A DNA stretch of 64,000 nucleotides from NCBI GenBank assembly GCA_941918925.1, contig OW799233.1:121484333-121548332 (forward strand), read 5' to 3'. Source of the stretch: Phyto melanocephala (taxonomy: Eukaryota > Arthropoda > Insecta > Diptera > Rhinophoridae). The position numbers and the translations under genes were made by a program. Positions 1-11,495 of the stretch are shown one piece after another. Positions within the stretch are counted from its first letter, which is position 1, and every line of letters begins with the position of its first letter. Below the pieces are notes generated by a model. The model was not told the origin of the DNA. It worked only from the letters and a program-made list of their open reading frames with translations, and did not search any database.

Positions 1-19
1 ATTATATAATAAACAATTA

Positions 20-540
20 AAAACGCTTTATTCCGCCATGCCGAATCTTGTAATACCCTTTATCATCTTGTACACAGGCATAGTGACCACAGCGTTATAT
101 ATCCTAGATTTCAGATTTAATGTCATACTCATTTTGCTTTATTATTAGCGACGCCGATGAAATACATTTTGAATTTTCACATAGTTAACTGTATTCTACC
201 AGTCAAGCACTTTCATTTCATTCGATTCAAGACCATCGCTCTAACCAGTTTGTATGGATAACGAAGTGGTCTTGTGTGGTCCCTGGTTTTTCAGTAACAG
301 CTCCCGAATATTTCTGATATTTTGATACCACAAACGGGTCCGAATAATGTGGGGCTTAAAAAACTGATTTTATCATATACACGGACAGTTGGAAAGAAGT
401 AAAATTCATCGACTGCCCCGTTCATAAGCTTTTAGAAAATATATACTTTATGGGGTCGCAAACTATTATTGTAGGAATCTTACACAGAATGACAAACCTA
501 TACATACCCTTACACTCTCTGTGAAGTGTATAAAAATATT
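20..540 (+). mobile_element. Helentron (DINE-1/INE-1-like) copy
   Basis: Non-coding repeat. It begins with a degenerate form of the terminal hairpin seen in the other copies here (ATGCCGAATC near 48) followed by TATACCC-like sequence. It ends with the family's closing block: an ATATACTTTATGGGGTCGC stretch near 445, an ACAGAATGACAAACCTATA stretch near 484 and GTGTATAAAAATA near 527. The block is recognisable in about ten other places in this window. No open frame. The family is known as non-autonomous Helitron-type elements of flies; assignment is by resemblance. Confidence 0.7.
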
Positions 541-1534
541 CTAAATAAACCATTAACATATTGTGCACAAACCCCAACAACAAGAAATACCAAAATTACT
601 TACAAGCATTTTAAGGCTACAAATGCTCGCTGAATGGTCTTAAATTAATTTCGTTTCTATGCAAGTAAATTTTTTATTACAAAATAATAATAACAAAGTA
701 GTGTGTATGTAAAATAATAACACCAAAAATAATAAAAATAATGTAGCGTGACACATTTTTAACATGAAATTTGTAACTTTGTAAAAATCAAATAAAATTA
801 ATTACAACATGACGGTATGTCCGTCGGAAAGATCGTTAAAAAAAAAGTCTGGTGTGTTAAAGACCGTGAGTAACGTCTATTTGTTGTGGACGACTGCATG
901 ACTGTCTCTCAAAAATTATCGTAATCATAAAATATGATTGTAATTTTGTATTGTAGACATATTTCTTTTTACTTAAATTTTAATATTCTTTTGGGGTTTG
1001 TCAAAACATTGCTTTTTAATGTTGTTGTGGCTGGCTGTGAATTTTATGAGGTCAACTGTTAATAGAACAGCAAAAACAATATTAACAACATAAACTAGAA
1101 AAAGGTGAAAACCCATAATTTATATTTATTTCGAATTTCTTATTAATGAAGATAAATTGTGGTTTGTAGCAGGTTTTTCGTTTTTTTTTGTTATTTTTTT
1201 CATAAATTTTCACAAATTATGGCTAAAATTTCAATTTATTTTTTTATTAGAAAATAATGAAATGAATATCCAAGCTGTTGTATTTAATAGATTTATGTTT
1301 TTGTTTGTAAATATTTCATTTTTAAGATGTTACAATGTTTTTAACAAAATGTAATTAAAGAGATTTTATTAAAATTTAACGTTAAACTTTATGTCGGCTA
1401 TTAAAAACTTAACAGCAAAAATATCTTTAACTTTGGAACTTTTTATTACAAAATAATTAAGTTTTTTTCTTCCAGCGTAATGTATAAAGGGATTTCAATA
1501 CAGATTTCATAAAGCGTGGATTTTTTTTTATTAT
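541..1534. other. AT-rich DNA without recognisable gene
   Basis: Very AT-rich sequence with poly-A and poly-T runs. A 65-codon phenylalanine-rich open frame at 1157-1354 is a translation of T-runs and has no recognisable domain. Nothing else seen. Confidence 0.6.
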
Positions 1535-2735
1535 TTTTTACACTCAACACCAAAAAAATGGAGTGGGGGTATAATCATTTTGTCATTCCGTTGTAACACA
1601 TCAAAATATCCATTTTAAACCCCAAAGAGTATATATTTTCTGAATCAGGGTTTAATTTTATGACGATCTAGTTATGTCCGTCCGTATGTCCGTCTATTGA
1701 AAGTTATGTTCGACGTGAAAAGGTTAGGAGATCAAATTTTGCCAGAATATTTCTATACACAAGGTTCGTTTGGTATTGAAAAGGTGTCTTAATCGTTATA
1801 TTAGGAAGATAGTTATCGCTCGTAATGCAAAAGCAGGTGAAAGGAATAATGTCCTTCCTAAATCAAATAAAATGCGATTGTATCGGAACGCATTGACGTG
1901 GAGCGATAAAAACTCATCGATATATTTGCAGAGTAAAAAATTAATATATTTCCCTGAAAATATATACATTACGAAAGGAGTTATAGATCAAAATATACGA
2001 AAACTTATAAGGCGAAGTCTACCTGACGAAATAGCTTTACAATTCTGAAATTTTTAGCAGAAATTTTGATTTTTTATAACGGACAACTAAGGTGTTATGC
2101 CAACTTTAACGCCCACCTTCCATATAACGCCTTTTCTTAAATTTATATAATTTATCTATGAACTAAGATTTTCGAAGAATAAAGGACTCTATATTAAAAT
2201 ATAATTTTAATTTTATTGTTAATGGTATTTAAAGAAGATGAATTTTTGCATATATAGTTTTTTTTTAAATTTAATAGTACCGGAATATATAAGTGAGTGG
2301 CGCCCTTTAATGCTCACATCCCATATAATGCTTTATCTGAATTGAAAAAATGAAAAAAAAGGAATCTGTAATGGATTATACAAGTTAAATTCAAAGATTA
2401 ATTATATAATTTTCACAGTAGGAGGTGCCATGCCCACACAAACATTTTTTGTTAACTACCTCTAGGTATCGAATTGTACTCTTAGGTTTCCGTAAAAAAA
2501 AAATAAAGTATTGCAATAAAAAAGAGTGAGTATCATCACTTCTAATATTTAAGGTTTATTAAAAGACAAAATTTATGAATATATTTTAATAGCAAATCGA
2601 AGTTGCACAAAGAAAGTGATACATATTAAAGCATAAAGTAATTATTCCATAGCGATTACTGTTAATAATAGAAAAATAAATTTTTTGCTATAAAAGTTCT
2701 CAAAATTCGGCACTCTTACTTGTTTTTTTTTAATG
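1535..2735 (-). mobile_element. Helentron copy lacking the mariner insertion
   Basis: Reverse-strand copy of the same subfamily as 6780-9753 and 53021-57368. It starts with the family's end block (GTGGGGGTATAAT, CATTTTGTCATTCCG, the ATGTCCGTC repeat), passes through GCGCCC/ACGCCCACC boxes and ends with the hairpin-side terminus AATTCGGCACTCTTACTTG near 2728. Around 2599-2613 it carries CGAAGTTGCACAAAG, which matches the flanks of the mariner in the other copies without the mariner, so it is a paralogous empty site. The open frame at 1770-2048 is inside non-coding Helentron sequence that aligns to 9250-9500 and is not a gene. Confidence 0.75.
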
Positions 2736-2925
2736 TATCATTTTAAGTGTATGTATATACAGGAAGGGTGTGTAGCTCATTAACAAGTATGTTAAATTGA
2801 ATAAATCAACCAATTGAATTAAGTTAGTCAGTACATTTAATGAGCGCTTTTGGTTCAAAAGTTTTCCGTTCAATATTTGATTCTTCTAGTCTCTTTTATG
2901 TTAAATTTTCTTTCACTTAAATATG

Positions 2926-3080
2926 TTTTTATACCCTTTGCTCGATACAATATTCATTTGAGAACCTGTAAAGTATATATGTAATTCTTATAGTCGCTCT
3001 TGCTGTCTGTCCGTGCGTATGTTGGAATCGACTTTTGAAACTCTCATGTATACTTTAGACTTTTATATAGTGTCAATATA
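2926..3080 (-). mobile_element. Helentron terminal fragment
   Basis: TTTTTATACCCTTTGCTCG followed by GTAAAGTATATATG and a CTGTCTGTCCGTGCGTATG box is the characteristic end block of another Helentron subfamily, in reverse orientation. The rest of the element is not recognisable. Confidence 0.55.
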
Positions 3081-3220
3081 TGAAATTTGTTTTTGAAAAT
3101 TTCCTATCGAAAATTAGTTATGTGGACTCATTATGAGGAAAACACGATTTCCTCTTTTTTTATCGTAAAGAAATTAAGATTTTGCCGCTCGTATGAAACT
3201 TCTTTAAATGTTTGTAACGC

Positions 3221-3904
3221 ACACGCAAAGAAAAACCATGGTTATGACATGATCACGACGGTCATACTATAGTTTCTATAACAATATTTGGTTGTCGAAA
3301 ACAAGATATATTTATTTTTGTTTCATTTAAGCATATATTTTGTCACGATAATCAAACATTTGTTTGAATTGTATCATTTAATGTTTACTTTTCGTAAAAA
3401 TTTCAAAATGTTTATCATTAAACAAAATTTGATGATTTAAAGAAAATAATTTGATTAATAATTTTGAAAATATTAAAAAAATCATAGATGAGACAACAGG
3501 ATGATTACAAATTAATAAAGCTATGATTTTTTAATAAAAATTTGATTTCAACTGTTCTTCTTCTTCTTGCTGAATAAATTTTTATTATTTTGTGTCAAAA
3601 AAATGAACAAAAATTTTGAAAATTTAAAGAAAATTTACAAATAAACGAGAAAATGTAAAAAAATATTGGTATAAAAATTTCAATTGAAAAGGTAAGTGCA
3701 ATTAATCATTGTAACTAACAGAAAAAGCCAATAATTTGCCGTAAAAAAGCAAAGATTGTCGATTTCAATTGTAGTCATATTCATGATTATTGCATGATAC
3801 TTTAATTTAACATAATAATAATAATAACTGGTAATCATACAGTTCAATCATAGTATGTTGCTCTTCGATTATGGTTACCACAACCACATTTTTTCTTTGC
3901 GTGT
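3221..3904. mobile_element. MITE with ACACGCAAAGAAAAA inverted ends
   Basis: The left end reads ACACGCAAAGAAAAACCATG and the right end, reverse-complemented, reads ACACGCAAAGAAAAAATGTG; similarity continues in gapped form for about 70 bp (TGGTTATG..., CATACTAT...). The interior is AT-rich and non-coding. About 680 bp. The superfamily is not determined because I cannot fix a target duplication. The open frame at 3087-3272 only runs into the left end by chance. Confidence 0.6.
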
Positions 3905-4981
3905 ATGTAAAATATCTGTCCCTTTGCCATCATATACAGGAAATCTTAGTTCAATGGGTGAAAAGAAACTGCTAGTGTTGAAAAGCAACATAATTACTGA
4001 GATATTTGTCAAAAGCTACTAGGACTTCTACTTTTTCCACAAAATTTTATACACAAAAATCTATTTAGCTCAGCCCCCAGATAAACTTTTGCATTTATTT
4101 TCATGTATATAAATATAACATATGTAGAACACGTCCTTTGTAGATATATTAAGTCAAATTGGTCAATAGATCTCAAACATATAGGCAAAACAAAAAAGTT
4201 CGAGTTTAATTCTAGATTTTCGATACACAAAAGATATGTGACTAATTCAAAGGCGTGTCCCATATATTTTTCAAACATTTCAAAACTATTTAAAAGTTAA
4301 TTGCTTATTGTAAAATTTTTAAAATTATTTAAAGTTTTTGAAATCTACCTAAGTCATTATGACAATACGAAAACTAGGACACCTTGTAAGGTAGCCAATT
4401 GTATATCTAAAATTAGAGCTTACCACTGTGCAAGTTGTGATGTTTTATTTTCATTTGTAATTACACTTATTAGCTCGTACAATAAATTAATAATTATAAG
4501 TGTAAACTTTCATCATCAACTGCTCGTATACGTTTAACCACACTATTTGATTAGGATAAGTGTAATTCTCTAAAACTTATTTTTGTTATTTTTTACAGAA
4601 ACCTTTAGGGCTCATGTAAACTTTTCAACAATTCGTTTGCATTTTAAATAAGGGGGGACATACAAAACTTTTATGCATGTATTTCATTAAAGAATTTAAC
4701 AAATACATATGCATTATTTATGTATGAATATTTGACAGGAATTAATTTACAAGTATATTAAAATGCAAATGTATTATGTATTATGTATGTATATAATTTA
4801 ATGTTCTGCTTTTTACGGATACAATGACAGCAATTGCAGGTGCTGTACGTAGTAATCAGAGTAACCAAACATTTTAATTCATAATAAAATTCTGTTACTT
4901 CTTTCCATTAACTTTTTTACTTCAGTTATCAGAAAAACTGTAACAACTGCAAGCTGTACAATGTCTCTGTTATAAAAAGCA
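3905..4981. other. AT-rich DNA without recognisable gene
   Basis: Overlapping frames on both strands (4009-4537) cover the same bases and show no domain, composition bias or family resemblance. No repeat end recognised. Confidence 0.55.
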
Positions 4982-5330
4982 AGAAAAGTGCTACGTTTGA
5001 TCGCGCAGGCACTGATAATACCATCTACCAACATGATCTGGTATAGTCTAGATTTAAGAGGTACGCTAGTTCGTTTTATAAATGGTCATCAATATTTTTG
5101 GTTTCTTACATAGTTAACTGTATTTCACATTTGATTTTCATATTAATCAAATTATCTGCCTCTTTCTTTAGAACAAACATTATATCTACAAATAGTAACA
5201 AAGGTACCTATAAATTATTCTATGGCTGAAAAATGTTAATTTTGGTGGTAAAAATATTGTAGAAATTACAAACAGAATGACAAAGCTAATGACATACCCT
5301 TGGGCACCACAGGTAAAGGGTATAAAAACA
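4982..5330 (+). mobile_element. Short Helentron copy at the outer end of the giant inverted repeat
   Basis: A degenerate start (AAAAGTGCTACGTTTGATCG, compare the family start AAGAGCGCTATATTCGGT) runs to the closing block CTTGGGCACC...AAAGGGTATAAAAA at 5327. The last 150 bp is duplicated in inverted orientation at 28353-28498, so this copy straddles the outer boundary of the inverted repeat. Confidence 0.65.
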
Positions 5331-6918
5331 ATCTATTGTATTAAAGTAAATTAATCTTCCTTGGTTTTATGAAATTAACAAATTATGAATGTAAATATTT
5401 TAACTTAGAACTTTTTGCAGATTTTTTTCTATGATTTTCGAATCAAAATACGATTTGCAGATCTTTTTTCAGATATAAATATTTTAGTTCATGCTGTGTT
5501 TAAATTGTTTAAACGTATTTACTAGAGTGATCGAAATAGTTTGAAATTTATAATTAAAAAAAACCGGTTGCTATTTTGAAAATTGATAAAAAAAACCGGT
5601 TAACCGGTTCGAATATATAAAATATAATATTTAAGTAAAAAATTTAAAGATATTGTAAAAAAAAGATTATAATAAAAATTATATCTAAATATAAAATTTT
5701 TACAGTTTATATACGTTTGGCTGCACAATATCTCAATAACTGACATGAATGCAGTTGAACCATTTGGTTTTAATTAGTTGAATTTTAGGACAAAAGGTAC
5801 TCTTTACAAGTAAAATACATAAATACATATATCTGTGGTCGCAACGAAAAACAAGGTAACTCCATTTTTTTTAAAACACGAGAAAGACGCATTTAAAGTT
5901 TTCGACATATTTTACTGTTTTTTTTTTTAAATCATATTCTAATGTCTGCGCATTATAAAAAACATAATTTTACATCCTGTTGAACATTTTGGGTTGCAGT
6001 AAAAAACTTTTTACCCGTCAGAAGCGAAAATCAAGGTCAGTTTCCTGTAGGGTTCCCGGGCGGGAATGAACCACTTAGTATTCCCGGAAAAATTTTGCTC
6101 TTATTCCCGGGAAAACGGGAAATAAAAAATATGTAGTATATTAGGAAATATATTTAATTTTATTTTTAATTTCTTATCTGTTTTGGTAAATTTAAAGAAT
6201 ATTTGAATAAAAAGTAAGGTTTTTAATTTGTTAGCGTTTTTTAATTGTTAAGTATTTACAACTTTTATCAAACACGAATATGGAAAAGAAAAACAAACAT
6301 CGTCGGTCAAATATATTTCACGCAAAAGTTAACGACTTTCTGGAATTATTTTTAATAAGTGCTTATAAATTTCAAGTGAATTAATTATATACATACATAA
6401 TTAATTGTTTTCTTGTATATAAATGTTTTTTCTAACAACCGTAAATTCAGCAGTAGTTTCCGTGGTTCATTTTGATAAATATAATCGTATGTGCAAATTT
6501 TTTTTAAAAGTGGTCACAGAATTTGTAAGTATAATTTTTTTTTATTAATGATTGAATTTTTCTATAATACTTTTTTAAAAAATTCACTTTGTTTAGAAGC
6601 AAAATGTCTGAAGTCTGGAACTATTTTCAAAAAGTAGACAACTCAGCAATATGTAATATTTTCCCGAAAAGGTTAATGTCCAAGGGCGGTAGTACTAGTG
6701 GTCTCATAAGGCGCCTTCTTTTGGTTCATAAAATAAAATTTGAAAACGATTCTTTAACACCTGCACCAAGTAAAACAAGTAAGAGCACTATATTCGGCTG
6801 TGCCGAATCTTTTATACCCACCACCAATTTTGTGTACATTTAAAGCACAATATTTATTATTTTGTTAATCGCTATAGAATAATCTCTTTATAATAAAATA
6901 TGTATCACTTTCTTTGTA

Positions 6919-7487
6919 GAGGGTGGTTAAATTTTAAGGGCCCATGTTGAAAGTGAACCACACCTAAACTTCAACTTTTTTCTTGCATTTCATTCGACAT
7001 TTCTCAATCTCAGACTAACTCAATTTGAACCGTGGAAAGATACGCAATCGAGAGACGCTTTTAAATATTAAAGATTTTAATAAAAATGGGCGTTCAAATA
7101 AAAATGCATTTTGTGCACTTCGTGATTATTTTGGTCAACAAAATCGTTCGAATTCGTCCACAATCATGAGAATTGTAAAAAATATTTAAATGTCTGCAAA
7201 GCAGGTCTGTATGAAATGTGAAAACATCTGTGAATGCCATCTTAGTTCGTTGAATGGTTAACATTGCTGTTTTTCACGATAACGTGGCAAAAGAGCAAGC
7301 AACCTCGACTCATCAACGTGCCCAACAATTGAACATCAACAGTGTCATTGAAAATATGGACTATCGGATCGAGGTGTGCTGCCTAGGTTGGGGGGGCCAT
7401 TTGGCCGATATTTTGTTCCATACATAATTGAAGCATACAAATATTATCATTATAAAAATAAATGATAATAATTTCATAATAATTTTT
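6919..7487 (+). mobile_element. DD41D-type mariner deletion derivative (right end lost)
   Basis: Starts at TA (6917-6918) with GAGGGTGGTTAAATTTTAAG. In-frame scraps of a mariner N-terminal helix-turn-helix are followed directly by the C-terminal tail: a QQLNIN...VIEN stretch near 7325-7355 and GGHLADILFH near 7396-7425. The whole catalytic core is gone. The right inverted repeat is missing. Same derivative as 53160-53779. Confidence 0.75.
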
Positions 7488-8004
7488 TTCAAAACTTCGG
7501 TATGCTAGAAAAATGTTTTCGTAAATTTAATCTTTCAATGAAAGTATCCGTTAAAATACGCGTGTCAATAAAGTTTCTGCTAATAAACATAACTTAGATA
7601 TTTCAATATAGTCCTTTAGTATTCCAAAATCTTTATTCATAGAGAATTTACATGAATTTAAGAGGAAAGTTTTATCTACGAAATAGTGCTAATTTATATT
7701 TGTTATCTTATGTTCTCCTGAAGTTATGCTCTATTAAAAATGGGAATTTAGGAAAATTTTGACATAAGTAAAAAAAAATTATCTCTAAACATCATAAACA
7801 ATTTATATTCATGTACTAATGGCTAACAAATTTTAAAATTATACAAAACTTATTTCGTTTGAAAATCTTTTAAAAGCAAAATGTTATAGAAGTTTAAAAA
7901 TCAAAATCTTACTAATAAATTTCCCGTTTTAGCAAAATGCTGAGAATGTATATTTTGAATCACCGTGTGATAATAATAAAAAAATATGTATCACTTTCTT
8001 TGTA

Positions 8005-8348
8005 GAGGGTGGCTTAATTGTAAGGGCCAATTTTAGAAAGTCTGTGAATGCCTTCTTAGTTCATTGAATGGGAACCACTGCTGGTTTTTGCGATAGTGTG
8101 GCAAAATAGCAGTCAACCTCTACTCATCATCATGCCCAACAATTGATCATCAACATTGTCATTGAAAATTTGGACCATCAGATAGAGAAGTGGCGCCAAG
8201 GATGGGGGGGGCCATTTGGCCAATATTTTGTTAAATGCATAATTGAACCATACAAATATTATCATTATAAAAAGAAATGATAATAATTTCTTAAATAATT
8301 TGTGTTTTATTTAAAAACAACATCAGCCCTTAAAATTTAACCACCCTT
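8005..8348 (+). mobile_element. Short mariner MITE in the Helentron
   Basis: Flanked by TA (8003-8004 and 8349-8350). The left end GAGGGTGGCTTAATTGTAAG and the right end CTTAAAATTTAACCACCCTT are inverted repeats. Only the extreme N-terminal side and the tail of the transposase sequence remain (344 bp). The empty site in the copy at 1535-2735 confirms the boundaries. Confidence 0.75.
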
Positions 8349-8514
8349 TATAACTTCGATATGCTACTAAAATGCTTTTGTCAATGTAGTCTTTCAATGA
8401 AAGTGGGCGTTAAAGTAGGCGTGTCAATAAAGTTTCTGCTAATAAATACAACTTAAATATTTCAATATAGTCCTTTATTTTCCCAAAAACTTTGTCAATA
8501 GAGAAATTACATGA

Positions 8515-9150
8515 ATTTAAGATAAACCGTTATATGGGAGGTAGGCGTTAAAGTGGGCGTTTCAGCTAAACTTTTTGGCCCAACAATTACATTGATTAGA
8601 AGGATATACGTAGCAAATGTGATCATCATACCTCTAATTTTAACGGTTTTATGAGCTTTTAAATTTCATTAACGGTAGATAACGTGCAAAGTGGGCGTTA
8701 TAGTAGGCGTGTCAAAGTTATTTTTGCGAATGAGTACAACTTAGGTGTTTTAATATAGCCCTTTATTATTCCAAAATCTATATTAATAGAGAAATTATAT
8801 GAATTTTTGGTAAAACGTTATATGGCAGGTGGGCGTAAAAGTGAACGTGGCACCTTAATTTTCTGGCACAGTAATGATATTGCCCAGAGGGATATACGTA
8901 GCAGATTTGATCATCATACCTCTAATTTTGGCGGTTTTATGAGCTTTTAAATTTCATTAAGGTTAGATAACGTGAAAAGTGGGCGTTATAGTAGGCGTGT
9001 CAAAGTTATTTTTTCGAATGAATACAACTTAGATGTTTCAATATAGCCCTTTATTATTCCAAAATCTTTATTAGTAGAGAAATTATATGAATTTTAGGTA
9101 AAACGTTGTATGGGAGGTGGGCGTAAAAGTGGGCGTGGCACATTGATTTT
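8515..9150 (+). repeat. About 290-bp tandem repeats of the Helentron body
   Basis: The block CGTTATATGGGAGG...GTGGGCG occurs near 8528, 8817 and 9108, each followed by TCATCATACCTCTAATTTTG-type sequence and a GTGGGCGTTATAGTAGGCGT box. Period is about 290 bp. The sister copy has the same array at about 56450-57090. Confidence 0.75.
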
Positions 9151-11495
9151 CCGTTACAAAAAAGCGTCTCACCAAAAACCAAAGTGTGCGAAATTTCAGA
9201 GTCGTACATTAAATTTTGTTGCTTTTATGACGTTTTTGTTTTTAAATATACTGTGCGGTATAAATTTTCGTACATTTTGATCGATAACTCCTCTCCTAAT
9301 GCATAGATTTAGACAATTTTCGGGGAAAACTATTGTCTTTACCCAGGAAATATATATTCGAAGTTTCATGAGTCTACGTTAAGGCGTTTGGACACAATTC
9401 CATTTTATTCGATGTTCGAAGGACACGGTTTTTTCGACCTACTCTTGCTTTTCGAGCTATAACTCTCTTCCTAATATTCCGATTTAGCCCATTTTCAATA
9501 CCAAACAAACCTTGTCTATAAGAAAGATTCTGGCAAAATTTGAGCCCCCTAGCTTTTTCGGTGCGACCTCTATCGTGCTTTCAACAGACGGACAGACGGA
9601 CAGACGGACGGACATAGCTAGATCGTCATCAAATCAAACCCTGATTCAGAATATATATACTTTATAGGGTCTAAAATGGATATTTTGATGTGTTACAAAC
9701 GGAATGACAAAATGAATATACCCCCACCATTTTTTTGGTGGCGGGTATAAAAATAGTTCCACCACATAAAGTTTTTTAGACACCCAAACATTACCAGAAA
9801 TTGTTTCAAAATTGGCAGAAGTCGATGGAATATCTATTCGAACAAATTTATTCGTCAAATTTTTTTCAGTAAAAATATGACGTTACCAAAATGAAACTGA
9901 TGTTAAAAACATTGTAAATATTACAACGCCGTTAAAAATACGATGGTGAAAACAATATCTTGTATTAGACGAGTGGAGTAGTGTTGCCCAAAAAAAGTAT
10001 CTGTTTACATGGCAATAATTATTTTTATAATTTGGGTTAAGTTTATATTTCCGGAAGATGTAATGCTGACACAATAAGGACTCTAATGGAAAATAAACTA
10101 CTACTAAAACAATGAGTTATTAACCAAATCGTGATGTTAAAGTTAACAAACATTATTTTTTTTAAAAGAAATATTATTTTCGGGAATCCCGGGAATTCCC
10201 GTTTCCCGGGAAAGTAAAAAGACCGGGAAATCCCAAACCCTAGTTACCTGGTTTTTCCTAAAAATTTCATTGTTTGAATTTCTTCTTATATTTTAGGGAG
10301 TTAAGGCAACTTTTCATCGTCTTATGCATCGTCTTATGAAGAAGATCGTCAAGGTTGCAGCAAAAGAGACTAAACTTGTAATTTTAAATTGTTATCAAAA
10401 AAAGTAATGAATTTCGTATTGATTTGAAAATCGAAAATTTTCTATTTTTTAGTTTTTAGTTTGCTGTTAAAAATAAAGGAGTTCAGTTTATTTTGTTGTA
10501 TGTTAATGATACAATTCTTGTTTCAATTATTGTTTACATCAATGATCAATCTCCTAGTGTTTTTCTTTAAGATATTATGGAGTTACCTGATTTTTCCTTA
10601 AAACACATGGAGTTACCTTTTTTTTTCCTAAAAACTGGTATTTATGCGATTTTTATTTTGTAGATTACTCCTTAATGTGATACTTTTTCAAAATTTTGAT
10701 CTGACAGAGTGATGGTAAATCCAAAATCCATCAAATTTTTGGTGTTTTTTCAACTTTTTACCTTGTTTTTCCTTGCGACCACAGATATATATAAATTTTT
10801 GTATCTCCTTCTGTACATTTTTTAAATGTTTAATAGATTTTTTAAACTAATATGCACTAACGTATTTTGCTTGAAATGATTTCCGTAATTTGAAATACAT
10901 TTTAAATGCTAGGGAGAAAAAAAATTTCATTTTAAAAATTCTTTATTATACCCCTGACAGACATACAAATATAGGCATTAACTAGTTTGTCCGGTAGTTT
11001 CATTGAAATTTAAGTTGACAGACACTTAATGCCATTAATTAAAACTAGGATCTGGAAGGAGGGATTATTGATTTTTCTTTGTTGTAACTACACTTTTCAC
11101 CAAAAAGTGATCGATTAGCTAAGTTTATACTTCAATTATCTTTAACTTTTAACGTTAGGTTTATATCTTATAAAAAAATAATATTTAAGCTCAATTATTT
11201 TTCTTATTTTACATTTGTTTTTTAAACAACAAATAAATTTCTTACAATATTATGGAAGAATATTTAATAGATTTTATTTTCTGATTTCTTTAAACTTTTC
11301 GCGTACTCAATATACTATGGTACGATTGGTTACAAAGATGTATGAAAATAAACTTAAAAATATAAAAAAAACCGGTTTTTTCGGATAAAAAAATCCGGTA
11401 TATTCGATATTCGAAAAATCAACATTTAGAAAAAACCGCCAGCAAAAAGAGGAAAAAACCGGGTTATCCACCGGTTGTATCACCCTAGTATTTAC

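Larger units (their letters stand above)
6780..9753 (+). mobile_element. Helentron copy nested in hAT2, carrying mariner pieces
   Basis: Begins TAAGAGCACTATATTCGGCT, with hairpin arms TTCGGC/GCCGAA, then TTTTATACCCACCACCAA. Ends GGTGGCGGGTATAAAAA, the reverse complement of the latter block. Before the right end come the ACAGACGGACAGACGG array (9590-9612) and the AATATATATACTTTATAGGG block. Part of the body is duplicated head to tail: the block AAATATGTATCACTTTCTTTG at 6897 recurs near 7982. TTAA at 8517-8520 is the empty site corresponding to the piggyBac insertion in the sister copy at 53021-57368. Confidence 0.8.
6589..10020 (+). pseudogene. hAT transposase with BED zinc finger, split by a Helentron and truncated
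   Basis: Relic of the DNA-cutting enzyme of hAT element 2. The first segment (from the ATG at 6604, inside an open frame from 6589, to about 6779) translates to a BED-type DNA-binding finger: aromatic start VWNYFQ, then CNIFPKRL, where the second zinc cysteine is replaced by Phe, then GLIRRLLLVH, where the usual HL is RL. The reading frame then runs into a Helentron at 6780. After the Helentron ends at 9753, transposase-like sequence resumes: a TLPEIVSKLAEVDGISIR segment (about 9790-9840) and LDEWSSVAQKKYL (about 9960-10005), which resembles the D-x-W-[ST]-S catalytic-core block of hAT. Stops follow and the C-terminal dimerisation region is absent. Non-functional. Family assignment rests on these motifs. 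Confidence 0.72.
6048..10242 (+). mobile_element. hAT element 2 nested in element X
   Basis: The ends are TAGGGTTCCCGGG and, reverse-complemented, TAGGGTTTGGGATTTCCCGG, with CCCGGGAA-rich subterminal sequence at both sides (6048-6125; 10175-10230). Flanking 8-mers GTTTCCTG (6040-6047) and GTTACCTG (10243-10250) match 7 of 8, fitting a hAT target duplication. It contains a broken BED-finger transposase gene, itself split by a Helentron. Confidence 0.82.
5833..10784. mobile_element. hAT-like element X nested in hAT1
   Basis: The left end CTGTGGTCGCAACGAAAAAC and the right end, reverse-complemented (CTGTGGTCGCAAGGAAAAAC), form an inverted repeat of about 27 bp. Flanking 8-mers are ACATATAT (5825-5832) and ATATATAT (10785-10792), 7 of 8 matching but low-complexity. 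Subterminal ACAAGGTAACTCCAT-type boxes recur (near 5850, 10580, 10610, 10760). It is non-coding once the hAT inside it is removed (about 750 bp left). hAT membership is inferred from the ends and the 8-bp spacing only. Confidence 0.6.
5523..11487. mobile_element. hAT element 1 (host of the nested stack), 8-bp TSD GTATTTAC
   Basis: Exact 8-bp duplications GTATTTAC flank it at 5515-5522 and 11488-11495. The ends are TAGAGTGATCG and, reverse-complemented, TAGGGTGATAC, short inverted ends typical of hAT. AACCGGTT-type repeats lie near both ends (5563-5612 and 11370-11475). The right arm of the giant inverted repeat has a single GTATTTAC (reverse strand, 28162-28169) in identical context, which is the empty site. 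Removing the elements nested inside leaves about 1 kb of hAT1 itself and no recognisable transposase, so it is non-autonomous. Confidence 0.88.

Noticed and set aside
1770..2048. 92-codon open frame that looks protein-like (basic, ends cleanly at a stop)
   Set aside because: It lies inside a reverse-strand Helentron and aligns, as DNA, with the non-coding stretch at about 9250-9500 of another copy, where no frame exists.
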